Assembly (NCBI GenBank): GCA_019686175.1
Contig: JADGHJ010000012.1
Coordinates: 1 to 33,304, forward strand
Origin: Chloroflexota bacterium
GTDB taxonomy: Bacteria > Chloroflexota > UBA6077 > JAJPHF01
Direction of reading: 5' to 3'
Length of the DNA stretch: 33,304 nucleotides
The notes beneath the pieces were generated by a model. It did not search any database, was not told the DNA's origin, and was given only the letters and a program-made list of their open reading frames with translations. Shown one piece after another: positions 1 to 7,917 of the stretch. Positions within the stretch are counted from its first letter, which is position 1. Every line of letters starts with the position of its first letter. The translations under genes and the position numbers were made by a program.

Positions 1-632
1 ACCTCGCCGGTGCCAGGCTCGCGCCAGGCGAGCGCCGCCGTGATTCCCAAGCGCCCTTCGTTGAACAGGAACGGCTCGGTCCAGACCACATCGGGGCTGA
101 CGATCGCCTGCCGGTACCAAGAGCGCTCGCGCGGATCGTAGCCCGCGGCCAGGGGACGGTGGAGGGGGAGCCGCAGTCCCAGCGGGGTCACCACTTCTTC
201 GTGGGGCAACCCACTGTTCACGCCGGGCGCGGAGCGGTTCAGCACCACCGAGCCGTCGCGGTCGCGCCACGCCCCCACGAAGCGACCGGTGGCATGGTCA
301 CTGTAGCTCACCCACGCCAGCCCGCGCGTGTAGCGCAGCCGCTCGACGAAGTGCTCGCCCAGGCGATCCAGGTCGTCGGCCGGCAACAGGCCCCGCCGCA
401 TCTCCGCTTCGAACTCGCGCAAGATGAGGACGGCGGGCTCGACGAGCCCGCGCAGCTGCAACGCCGCGGCGCCGGAGACCGCGCGGAAGTGCATGTCGGA
501 CAGCTCGCGGATCGACGCGCTGGTGCTGCGAAAGGCCACGAGGCTGATAGCACCGACGGTGAGCAACAGCAGCCCTGTCAAGAGGACGAGCAGGGTCACG
601 CGCAGTGGCACGCGCCGGGGTCGTGGTAGCAT
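1..632 (-). CDS. Membrane sensor protein with Cache-like domain (N-terminal part, cut by window edge)
   Basis: The reverse strand reads open from an ATG at 632 to the window edge, giving about 210 residues with no stop. The N-terminus is basic and is followed by one strong transmembrane segment (about residues 10-34). The region after it looks extracytoplasmic. It carries the motif DPRERSWYRQA (about residues 167-177) followed by W-T-E-P, the pattern of the membrane-distal part of double-Cache ligand-binding domains. Such proteins sense small molecules outside the cell and pass the signal to a cytoplasmic kinase, cyclase, GGDEF or phosphatase domain. That output domain lies beyond the window, so the class is unknown. 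An in-frame GTG at 638, just after a TAA, is an alternative start. No clear ribosome binding site precedes either. Confidence 0.75.
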   Translation of the reverse strand, partial: MLPRPRRVPLRVTLLVLLTGLLLLTVGAISLVAFRSTSASIRELSDMHFRAVSGAAALQLRGLVEPAVLILREFEAEMRRGLLPADDLDRLGEHFVERLRYTRGLAWVSYSDHATGRFVGAWRDRDGSVVLNRSAPGVNSGLPHEEVVTPLGLRLPLHRPLAAGYDPRERSWYRQAIVSPDVVWTEPFLFNEGRLGITAALAWREPGTGE

Positions 633-638
633 CGACAC

Positions 639-969
639 TTAACCGTCATGCGCTGCCAGCTTGGCAGCGTAGATGATCACCAGGACCACCAGCGCCGTGG
701 CGCTCGACGGCACCGCAGCCAAACGGCCCGCCGCCGTCGCTACCAGTGTACGGTACCTGTTCGCACCATACCAGCACCTCCATTCATGGGGAGGCTGCCA
801 GGCGCTGCTTGCTAGACGCCCTGCGAGCGGCAACCATTAGCACCAGTTGCGCGTGCCCGCAGTGGGCAGGCGCGGCCGCCGCTCGGCATACTGAATACAG
901 GAGCGACTGGAATTTGCCCGCCACTGGGCCGTAGGCAGTGCTCGACGGCCAACCACCACAGAGGCGACG
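639..969. other. Intergenic region between divergent genes, with a perfect hairpin
   Basis: These 331 bases separate the divergent sensor and glucosidase genes and should hold both promoters. A perfect 8-bp inverted repeat lies at 651-658 and 662-669 (CGCTGCCA / TGGCAGCG, 3-base loop). It sits 19 bases upstream of the sensor ATG, so it could be an operator or a leader hairpin. A short reverse-strand frame ending at 639 encodes a hydrophobic stretch, but it has no ribosome binding site and is not called. No convincing -35/-10 pair was found. Confidence 0.4.
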
Positions 970-3108
970 GTGCACGTTACGATCAACGGTAACACCCAAT
1001 TCCTGATCGCCGACGAGATCGGGGACATCGTCCCGGGTAGCGAGCAGGGGTTCTATCACTCCGATATCCGTTTTCTGTCGGAGTATCTGTTGGAACTCAA
1101 CGGCCGCCGGCTGCGGCCGCTGGCCACGCGGGTACTCGAGCACTTCCACTCGGTTCACCTGCTCTCCAATCCGGTGGGCGACGAGCTGGAAACGGAGAGC
1201 CTCACCCTGTTGCGCCAGCGCCTGCTCGACGGGGTCTTGCACGAGGACCTGGAGCTGCAGAGCTATCTCGATCGGCCCGTGCTGCTGCAACTCCAGTTCA
1301 CGTTCGCGGCCGACTTCCTGCACATCTTCCAGGTCCGGGGCCATATGGGACCTCAGGAGCCGGCAGCGGCGGCCCGCGGCACGCTGGTGCGGCCGCTGCC
1401 CGACGGGCGGGGGATCTACCTGAGCAAGTCCGATGGACGCGAGTTCCCCTGTGTCGAGATTCGCTTCTCGCAGCCGCCCTCGTATCCCCGCCCCAACGTC
1501 GTGCGCTTCGTGGTGACGCTGCCGCCGCGCGGCACCTGGCGGCTCTGCACGGACGTGCTGCCCCGCGCGACCGCGGGCCCGGTGTCGCGCGCGCAGTTCA
1601 CCTGCGAGCGCCCGCGCACGACCTTGCCGCCCCGGACGGAGCGGCCCGACTCGCTGCCGCTGCGCGAGGCGCCGCGGCTGGACACCGACTCCTACGTGCT
1701 GCAGGAGGCCTACGAGCGCGCGCTGCGGGACCTCTGGTCGCTCCACTTCAGCGGCAACCTGCAGCAAGCCGAGGGGGCTGTGCTGGCGGCCGGGATTCCC
1801 TGGTTCATGGCGCTGTTCGGCCGCGACAGCTTGATCTCCGCCTACCAGGCGCTGCCCTATTACCCCTACGTCGCGGCTAGCGTGCTGCGGGCGCTGGCCC
1901 GGCTACAGGGGACCCAGGTGAACCCGCGCACCGAGGAGCAACCAGGCAAGATCCTGCACGAGCACCGGCCGGAAGCGCTGCTTGGCGATCGCGCTCCCAT
2001 TCCCGCCTTCCCCTATTACGGGACCATCGATGCCACGCCGCTGTTCTTGATCGTGCTGGCCGCCACCTATCGGCACACCGGCGACGCGGCACTGGTCGAC
2101 GAACTCTGGCCATCGGCCGAGCGCGCGCTGGCCTGGATCGATGAGTACGGCGACCGCGACGGCGACGGCTTCCTAGAGTACCTCCGCTCCACTGATGAAG
2201 GATTAATCAACCAGGGCTGGAAGGACTCCTGGGACAGCATCCGCTTCCGCGACGGCACGGTCGCCCAAGGGCCGATCGCGCTGTGCGAGGTGCAAGGCTA
2301 TGCCTACGCCGCCCGGCTGGCGATGGCCGAGCTGTGTGAGGCCCGCGGTGACGCCGCCCGGGCGGCGCAGCTGCGCGCGGCGGCCACGGCGCTCGCGGCT
2401 CAGTTCGAACGCGTCTTCTGGCTGCCCGAGCGGGGCTACTACGCGCTGGCCCTCGACGGGCGCAAGCAGCCGGTCGACGGCCTGGCGTCGAACGCGGGGC
2501 AGGCACTGTGGACCGGCATCGTGCCGCCCGAGCGCGCGCCACGGGTCGCGGAGGTGCTGCTCGGCCCCGAGATGTTCAGCGGCTGGGGCGTGCGCACCAT
2601 GGGTGCCCGCGAGGGCGGCTATAACCCCGTCGGCTACCACACTGGGACGGTGTGGCCTCACGACAACTCGCTCATCGCGGCGGGGCTAGCCCGGTACGGT
2701 CTGTTCGAGGAAGCCGCGCGGATCATCCAGGCACAGCTCGCCACCGCCGCCCACTTCCCGAACTACCGCTTGCCCGAGCTCTTCGCGGGTTACGGCCGCG
2801 ACGAGTTCAGCTTCGTGGTCGAGTACCCGGTGGCCTGCAGCCCCCAGGCATGGGCCGCGGGTGCCGTGCTGCTGTACGTCACGACCATGCTCGGCCTGGT
2901 AGTCGACGCGCCCCGACGCCAGATCCGGCTGCGTCCGTTCCTGCCGCCAGGCATCAACCACCTGCGCCTACGAGGCGTGCGGCTGCCCGAGGGTGAACTC
3001 GACGTCGAGCTAGTGCGGGAGTACGGCGAGCTCCAGAGCCGGCTGCACGAGGCGCCGCGCGGCTGGCGGGTCGAGGGTGCCATGTGGCGCGACACGCCGT
3101 TCTGGTAA
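970..3108 (+). CDS. Amylo-alpha-1,6-glucosidase / glycogen debranching-type enzyme
   Basis: This 712-residue protein probably hydrolyses alpha-1,6 branch points in glycogen or related alpha-glucans in the cytoplasm. Residues about 5-190 form the N-terminal beta-rich domain typical of bacterial and archaeal debranching enzymes; its opening FLIADEIGDI...GFYHSDIRFLSEY is characteristic. From about residue 235 onward is an (alpha/alpha)6-barrel. It contains GIPWFMALFGRDS (GRDS at 284-287), GWKDSWDS (416-423) and HTGTVWPHDN (557-566), which line the active site in this clan. There is no signal peptide. The start is GTG at 970, preceded by GAGG at 961-964. The gene stands alone: it is divergent from the sensor gene and convergent with the DUF6166 gene 11 bases downstream. 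A related trehalase- or glucoamylase-like specificity cannot be excluded. Confidence 0.88.
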   Translation: MHVTINGNTQFLIADEIGDIVPGSEQGFYHSDIRFLSEYLLELNGRRLRPLATRVLEHFHSVHLLSNPVGDELETESLTLLRQRLLDGVLHEDLELQSYLDRPVLLQLQFTFAADFLHIFQVRGHMGPQEPAAAARGTLVRPLPDGRGIYLSKSDGREFPCVEIRFSQPPSYPRPNVVRFVVTLPPRGTWRLCTDVLPRATAGPVSRAQFTCERPRTTLPPRTERPDSLPLREAPRLDTDSYVLQEAYERALRDLWSLHFSGNLQQAEGAVLAAGIPWFMALFGRDSLISAYQALPYYPYVAASVLRALARLQGTQVNPRTEEQPGKILHEHRPEALLGDRAPIPAFPYYGTIDATPLFLIVLAATYRHTGDAALVDELWPSAERALAWIDEYGDRDGDGFLEYLRSTDEGLINQGWKDSWDSIRFRDGTVAQGPIALCEVQGYAYAARLAMAELCEARGDAARAAQLRAAATALAAQFERVFWLPERGYYALALDGRKQPVDGLASNAGQALWTGIVPPERAPRVAEVLLGPEMFSGWGVRTMGAREGGYNPVGYHTGTVWPHDNSLIAAGLARYGLFEEAARIIQAQLATAAHFPNYRLPELFAGYGRDEFSFVVEYPVACSPQAWAAGAVLLYVTTMLGLVVDAPRRQIRLRPFLPPGINHLRLRGVRLPEGELDVELVREYGELQSRLHEAPRGWRVEGAMWRDTPFW

Positions 3109-3119
3109 CGGTGCAACCC

Positions 3120-3491
3120 CTACGGTAGCGGCGGGCCCGTCTCGCCTGCCGGCTCTGGCAGCGCGGGGATCACGCCACGGCGCTGGGCACTGGCCAGCCA
3201 GGCGGCCAGGTCGGCGCTGGTGTACACCCAGCGCCACCCTTGCGCCCAGCGGCCGACCACCTCCCAGACGAACCGCGCCCATACGGCGCGGGGAACGGCG
3301 TACCCGAGGTGGTCCGCCAGGATCGAACGGGCGAGGTCCGCGGCCCCCGGCCCGCCGTATCCCCAGCCCCAGCCATCCACGCTGTCATTGCTGATCCGTG
3401 CCAACGGCCACCAGCCCGTAGCATCCTGGACGACGACGATACACGGGCCGAGGCCGTGCAGGCTATCCGAGTAGCCGCGGTAGATCTTCAC
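3120..3491 (-). CDS. DUF6166 family protein
   Basis: This small soluble protein of 123 residues has no known function. It opens with VKIYRGY. Its central block, NDSVDGWGWGYGGPGAADLA followed by RSILADHLG, matches the W-G-Y-G-G-x-G-(P/A)-x-x-L-A pattern that defines DUF6166. The C-terminal third is rich in tryptophan. The open frame continues upstream into the citrate synthase gene on the other strand, but that extension is shadow sequence. The GTG at 3491 was chosen because the family begins just there and a GAGGCAGGA sequence lies 9 bases upstream. The gene is convergent with the glucosidase and divergent from citrate synthase. Confidence 0.72.
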   Translation of the reverse strand: MKIYRGYSDSLHGLGPCIVVVQDATGWWPLARISNDSVDGWGWGYGGPGAADLARSILADHLGYAVPRAVWARFVWEVVGRWAQGWRWVYTSADLAAWLASAQRRGVIPALPEPAGETGPPLP

Positions 3492-3525
3492 GCGAGTCGG
3501 TCCTGCCTCTGCACGTGGGTGTTCC

Positions 3526-3541
3526 GCCCCGCCAGCGGGGC
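3526..3541. other. GC hairpin in the DUF6166 / citrate synthase divergent region
   Basis: A perfect 6-bp inverted repeat (GCCCCG, loop CCAG, CGGGGC) lies 34 bases upstream of the DUF6166 start. There is no T-tract, so it is not a classic terminator. It may be a leader structure or chance in GC-rich DNA. Confidence 0.25.
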
Positions 3542-3696
3542 CATCGCTCTCAGGATAGTCGAGGCGGGCGCCCCCTGCCCATCGGGGTTGGCGGTGCAGG
3601 ACGCGGCTTGGAACGGTGAATGCCGTATCCTTAGGGAGCAGCGGGCCGAGCGTGGCCCCGCGGCGCACCGGGACCGCGCAATGGCCGGCCACGGTT

Positions 3697-3730
3697 GCGC
3701 CCGCGTGGGCGCCAGGCTTAGCATGAAGCC
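3697..3730 (+). promoter_or_regulatory. Two consecutive hairpins in the citrate synthase leader
   Basis: The first is a perfect 6-bp stem at 3697-3702 / 3707-3712 (GCGCCC, loop GCGT, GGGCGC). The second is a 5-bp stem at 3715-3719 / 3726-3730 (GGCTT, 6-base loop, AAGCC). They lie 54-87 bases before the citrate synthase ATG. They could be leader RNA structures. No known riboswitch was recognised here. Confidence 0.25.
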
Positions 3731-3783
3731 ACGACCCGTCGCCGTGTCGGGGCCCACTGCACGCGCAGCGCCGAGGAGGTCGC

Positions 3784-5088
3784 ATGCCCGACGTCACCAC
3801 TACTTCCGCCATCGCCACCGGCCACCTCGCAGTGCAGGATTCACGCACCGGGAAAGCGTACGAGCTGCCGATCCGCGAGGGCGCCATCCGTGCCACTGAC
3901 CTACGTCAGATCAAGACGGACGCCAAAGATTTCGGGCTGATGAGCTACGACCCGGGGCTGGTCAACACCGCCGCGTGCCGGAGCGCCATCACCTTCATCG
4001 ACGGCGACGCCGGCAAGCTCTGGTACCGTGGCTACCCCATCGAGGAGCTGGCCGAGGGCGCGACCTTCTTGGAGGTGGCGTACCTGCTGCTCCACGGGGA
4101 GCTTCCTACCCCGGCGCAGCTCGACGCCTGGACGCAGGCGGTGCGGGCGGAGAGCGAGGTCCCGGACGGGATCGTCGCCCTCGTCCGCTCGTTCCCGCGG
4201 GAAGCGCACCCGATGTCCGTGCTGCTGGCGGCCGTCGGGGGCCTGGGAGCCTACCATCCCGAGTCCAAGGCGATCCAGCAGCCCGAGCAGCGCCTGCGCG
4301 ACATCCGGCGGCTCATCGGCGTCATGCCCACGCTGGCCGGCTTGATCTACCGCCACCTCACCGGCCGCGAGCCGCGCCGCTTTCCGGCGACCGGCGACTA
4401 CGCGCGTGACTTGCTCACGGCGCTGTTCGCTGACGACGAGCAGTATACGCCCGATCCGCGCGTGGTCCGCGCGATGAACGTGCTGCTGATCCTGCACGCG
4501 GATCACGAGCAGAACTGCAGCACCAACGCCGTGCGCAACATCGGCTCGGCGGACACGGACCCCTACTCCTGCATCGCGGGCGGCGTGGCGGCGCTCTACG
4601 GCCCCCTGCACGGCGGGGCGAACGAGGCCGTGCTCCGCATGCTGCACCAGATCCAGACCGTCGATCGCGTGCCGGGCTTCGTGGATCGGGTCAAGCGCGG
4701 CGAAGGCCGCCTCATGGGCTTCGGCCACCGTGTGTACAAGAACTACGATCCCCGCGCACGCATCATCAAGCGTACGGCCGAAGAGGTGTTCGCCGCCCAG
4801 GGCATGAACCCGCTGCTCGACGTGGCCGTCGCCCTGGAGAAAGTCGCCCTCGAGGACGCCTACTTCATCGAGCGCAAGCTGTACCCGAACGTGGACTTCT
4901 ACAGCGGGCTGATCTACGAGGCGCTGGGGCTGCCGCCCGGGATGTTCACCGTCATCTTCGCCGTCGCCCGCACCAGCGGCTGGCTCGCCCAGTGGCAGGA
5001 GATGGTGGAGGACGACGAGCAGAAGATCGCGCGCCCACGCCAGATCTACATCGGCCCCGGGCTGCGCCACTACACGCCGCGTGGCTGA
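3784..5088 (+). CDS. gltA: Citrate synthase
   Basis: The 434-residue enzyme condenses acetyl-CoA and oxaloacetate to citrate, the entry step of the TCA cycle. It is a hexameric-type bacterial citrate synthase, with an extended N-terminus of about 40 residues before the KDFGLMSYDPGLVNTA block. The family motifs are intact: HADHEQNCST from H238, PLHGGANEA with catalytic His276, GFGHRVYKNYDPRA with His315, and the NVDFYSG segment with catalytic Asp371. The start ATG at 3784 has a very strong ribosome binding site (GAGGAGG at 3774-3780). The DUF169 gene begins 52 bases downstream on the same strand and may be cotranscribed. A 2-methylcitrate synthase role is possible, but no prp genes are nearby. 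Confidence 0.95.
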   Translation: MPDVTTTSAIATGHLAVQDSRTGKAYELPIREGAIRATDLRQIKTDAKDFGLMSYDPGLVNTAACRSAITFIDGDAGKLWYRGYPIEELAEGATFLEVAYLLLHGELPTPAQLDAWTQAVRAESEVPDGIVALVRSFPREAHPMSVLLAAVGGLGAYHPESKAIQQPEQRLRDIRRLIGVMPTLAGLIYRHLTGREPRRFPATGDYARDLLTALFADDEQYTPDPRVVRAMNVLLILHADHEQNCSTNAVRNIGSADTDPYSCIAGGVAALYGPLHGGANEAVLRMLHQIQTVDRVPGFVDRVKRGEGRLMGFGHRVYKNYDPRARIIKRTAEEVFAAQGMNPLLDVAVALEKVALEDAYFIERKLYPNVDFYSGLIYEALGLPPGMFTVIFAVARTSGWLAQWQEMVEDDEQKIARPRQIYIGPGLRHYTPRG

Positions 5089-5140
5089 GCCCACCACGGC
5101 CGGACGCCGGGCCACCGGGGACAAGGGGAGCGGGACAGTC

Positions 5141-5851
5141 ATGAATGCGCTGCGTGCTTATGAGCAGCGCCTGCGCGACGCGCTGGGGCTGGCAGGGCGG
5201 CCGGTCGGCGTGGCCTTCCTGGAGCGGCCGCCGGCTGAGATTCCGCCCTTCGCCGGCAGCGCCCCGGCGGGCTGCCACTTCTGGCGGCTCGCCGCCGAGG
5301 GACGCACGTTCTACACCGTTCCTGCAGACCATCACCACTGCCCCATCGGGAGCTACACCCACAACGTACCGCTACCCGAGGCGCGCGCCGCCGAGCTGCA
5401 GCGGACGCTCGACTGGATGGCCGACCTCGGCTACCTGCGCCCGGAGGAGGTACCCACGCTCCCGCGGCTGGCGCGGCCCCCGGGCGCTATCGTCTATGCG
5501 CCGCTCGGCGCGATGCCGGTCCCGCCGGACGCCGTCCTGCTGGCGAGCCGGCCGGGCCGCCTGATGCTGCTCCAGGAGGCCGCCTTGCACGCCGGCCTGG
5601 GCGCCGCCTTCCCGTTGCTGGCGCGCCCCACCTGCATGGCGCTGCCGGCCGCGCTCGACCGCGGCCTCGTGCTCAGCGCGGGCTGCATCGGCAACCGCAT
5701 CTACACCGATCTCGGCGACGACGAGCTGTACGTGGTGCTACCCGGGCGCGACCTGCCACGGGTCGTGGAAGCGCTGGACACGGTGGTCGCGGCGAACGCG
5801 GCGCTCGCCGACTACCATCGCGCCCGCCGTCAACAGCTCAGCGCCGAGTAG
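5141..5851 (+). CDS. DUF169 family protein
   Basis: This 236-residue soluble protein matches DUF169, a family of unknown function. The diagnostic features are RPVGVAFLE near the N-terminus, a central HHHCPIGS block, and a C-terminal GCIGNRIYTDLGDDELYVVLPG block. Four cysteines (C45, C67, C165, C182), with three histidines just before C67, could bind a metal or iron-sulfur cluster; that is inference. The frame is open from 5081, which would overlap citrate synthase. The ATG at 5141 is preferred because AAGGGGAG lies 10 bases upstream and homology starts there. It is the second gene after citrate synthase in a likely operon. Confidence 0.82.
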   Translation: MNALRAYEQRLRDALGLAGRPVGVAFLERPPAEIPPFAGSAPAGCHFWRLAAEGRTFYTVPADHHHCPIGSYTHNVPLPEARAAELQRTLDWMADLGYLRPEEVPTLPRLARPPGAIVYAPLGAMPVPPDAVLLASRPGRLMLLQEAALHAGLGAAFPLLARPTCMALPAALDRGLVLSAGCIGNRIYTDLGDDELYVVLPGRDLPRVVEALDTVVAANAALADYHRARRQQLSAE

Positions 5852-5955
5852 TGGCCGCGCCGGCGTATGAAGCCGTGGGCTGCGCGCATGGTACGATCTA
5901 TGGCAGGAGAGGCCGCGGCCCACTGCGGCGCGGATCTAGACGAGGACGGTGAACA

Positions 5956-6609
5956 ATGGCGAACGAGGGCAACGCGCCGGGGACCGGTCCGCTGGTGACG
6001 TTCACGGATGTCGCCCGGCAGAAGCTGATCGAGGTGCTGGACGAGAAGCAGCTCCGGGGCCAGGCGGCGGTGCGCCTCGCCGTCCAGGGCCGGGGGCCCA
6101 ACGGCCTGGAGTACGCCATGGCGCTGGAGCCCGAGGGCCAGCCCGATCCGACTGATACCGTGGTGGACGTCGGCGACTTCCAGGTGTTCGTCGACGCCGA
6201 GTCAGCCCCGCAGATCCAGGGTGCCACGGTGGATTATGTCGAGGATCTGATGGGCGGCGGCTTCCAGATCCACAACCCCAATCCGTTGTGGAGCGACCCA
6301 CTCGCCCAGGGCATCCAGGAGTTGATCGACACGCGCATCAACCCCAGCGTGCGCATGCACGGCGGCCACGTCACGCTGATCGACGTGAAGGACAACCTCG
6401 TGTATGTGCGCCTGGGCGGCGGCTGCCAGGGGTGCGGCATGGTGGACGTCACCCTCCGGCAGGGGATCGAGGCCCTGATCAAGCAGCAGTTCCCGCAGAT
6501 CGAGGCCGTCGTCGACACCACGGACCATCGCGGCGGCACCAACCCCTACTACCAGCCCGCCAAGGGTGCCGCCGGGCAGAGCCCGTTCTACGCTCCATCC
6601 AAGGGATAG
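5956..6609 (+). CDS. nfuA: NfuA-type Fe-S cluster carrier (A-type-like domain plus NifU domain)
   Basis: This 217-residue cytoplasmic protein should carry [4Fe-4S] clusters and hand them to apo-proteins. Residues about 13-105 form a degenerate HesB/IscA-like domain without its cysteines, as in E. coli NfuA. Residues about 112-195 form the NifU C-terminal domain with RMHGGHVTLIDVKD and the cluster-binding GGGCQGCGMVDVTL motif (C157 and C160). A tail of about 20 residues rich in Pro, Gly and Ser follows. The ATG at 5956 has GAGGACGG about 8 bases upstream. Likely clients encoded nearby include the radical SAM enzyme and dihydroxyacid dehydratase. The gene ends 6 bases from the convergent ATP-grasp gene. 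Confidence 0.9.
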   Translation: MANEGNAPGTGPLVTFTDVARQKLIEVLDEKQLRGQAAVRLAVQGRGPNGLEYAMALEPEGQPDPTDTVVDVGDFQVFVDAESAPQIQGATVDYVEDLMGGGFQIHNPNPLWSDPLAQGIQELIDTRINPSVRMHGGHVTLIDVKDNLVYVRLGGGCQGCGMVDVTLRQGIEALIKQQFPQIEAVVDTTDHRGGTNPYYQPAKGAAGQSPFYAPSKG

Positions 6610-6615
6610 GCGCGC

Positions 6616-7917
6616 TCAGCGAGGCTGTCCCACCACCGGTAGCGCGAGCCGCGCGGGGCCCGCGGCCAGACATTCCGCCGCGGCAGGGGGCGCATCGGCA
6701 GGGCCAATCAGGAAGCCGAGTCGGGCGTGCGCCTCGCGTAGCGCGGCCTCCACCGCCTCGGGCGTGTCGCCGCGGGCGAACAGGAAGCCGAGGTAACGGT
6801 CGCCCTCGGGCAAAGGCACCACCGGCTGGCCGAGCGGGATCGTGATCTCCAGCCCCTCGATGCCCGGCACCCGCCGCGCGGTCTCCTCGCCTTGCACGCC
6901 GTACAGGACGCCCGCCCGCGGAATGGGCAGCATCATCACCCCGGCCGCCGCGCGCTCGCGGACCAGCAGCCCCGTGAGGTCCAGGCCCACGGCATGGCGC
7001 AGGATCAACTCTTCCAGACTGATACCGGCGCCGAAGCGGAGCGTCCGGGAGCAGAGGCCGCCGATCGAGCGCGCGGCGATCTCCAGCACGTACGGCCCGC
7101 CCGGCCCGACGCGCAACTCGGCGTGCAGCGGCCCCTCGCGTAGCCCCAGCGCCGCGGCCGCGCGCGCCACCCTGTCCGCCACCGCGGCTTGCAGGACAGG
7201 CGGGTGGCGCGAGGGCGTGATGTACAGTGTCTCCTCGAAGTACGGCCCGTCGAGCGGGTCCGGCTTGTCGAACACCGCCAGCACGTGCAGCTGGCCGGCC
7301 ACCAGCAGCCCCTCCAGCGCGACCTCCGGTCCCGGCAGGAACGACTCCACCAGAATGTGCCGCTGGTTGGCGTCGTCGGCGGCGAGCAGCGCCGCGATGC
7401 GCTGGAACGCCGCCACGAACTCGGCGGGCGTGTCGGCGCGGATCACGCCGCGGCTGGCGGCCAGGGCGGTGGGCTTGAGCACGCAGGGGTACGGCGCGAC
7501 GGCCGCCGCCCGCGCCGGATCGGCGTCCACCGTCCAGCGCTGGAAGGCCGGGCCGGGCAGGCCCGCGTGGGCCAGAACTCGCCGCAGGCGGTACTTGTCT
7601 CGGGTGGCGCGCACGGCGTCCGGGGCGTTGTGTGGCAAGCCCAGCGCCGCCGCGGCCAGCGCGGCCAGCACCGCCGTGTCGTCGTCCACGCCGATGACCG
7701 CGTCGAGCGGTACGTCGCGGGCGAAGCGCACGATGCGGCGCACCGCGCGGTCGGGCCGCCGGAAATCGAGCGCGAGGGTGGTATTGCGAACGTGGCCGGC
7801 CAAGGCTTGGCGCCGCTCCGAGCCGACCACCACCTCGACGCCCAGGCGGCGCGCCGCAGTGAGGAACGGCCGCGCACGATAGGTGCGCGTGCTCATGAGC
7901 AAGAGGACACGCGGCAT
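6616..7917 (-). CDS. ATP-grasp ligase of the radical SAM selenoprotein operon
   Basis: The 433-residue protein belongs to the ATP-grasp superfamily, which couples ATP hydrolysis to joining a carboxylate with an amine or thiol through an acyl-phosphate. Residues about 1-100 are the N-terminal Rossmann-like region. ATRDKYRLRRVLAHAGLP begins the ATP-grasp fold, CVLKPTALAASRGV holds the ATP-binding Lys, VESFLPGPEVALEG is the central lid region, and HAELRVGPGGPYVLEIAARS carries the metal-binding Glu residues. The region after about residue 330 resembles the extra C-terminal domain of L-amino-acid ligases. The ATG at 7917 directly abuts the TAG (7920-7918) of the upstream gene once its TGA is read as Sec; GGGAG lies 5 bases before the ATG. 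The substrate is unknown. Carboxylase-type relatives are possible but less likely. Confidence 0.85.
   Translation of the reverse strand: MPRVLLLMSTRTYRARPFLTAARRLGVEVVVGSERRQALAGHVRNTTLALDFRRPDRAVRRIVRFARDVPLDAVIGVDDDTAVLAALAAAALGLPHNAPDAVRATRDKYRLRRVLAHAGLPGPAFQRWTVDADPARAAAVAPYPCVLKPTALAASRGVIRADTPAEFVAAFQRIAALLAADDANQRHILVESFLPGPEVALEGLLVAGQLHVLAVFDKPDPLDGPYFEETLYITPSRHPPVLQAAVADRVARAAAALGLREGPLHAELRVGPGGPYVLEIAARSIGGLCSRTLRFGAGISLEELILRHAVGLDLTGLLVRERAAAGVMMLPIPRAGVLYGVQGEETARRVPGIEGLEITIPLGQPVVPLPEGDRYLGFLFARGDTPEAVEAALREAHARLGFLIGPADAPPAAAECLAAGPARLALPVVGQPR

Noticed and set aside
639-833. Small reverse-strand ORF ending in a hydrophobic stretch just upstream of the sensor gene
   Set aside because: There is no ribosome binding site or clear start, and the hydrophobic part is short. 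It could be a leader peptide, but support is too weak to call.
3901-5142. Reverse-strand open frame of 413 codons opposite citrate synthase
   Set aside because: The opposite strand has an unmistakable citrate synthase with a strong ribosome binding site; this frame has shadow composition.
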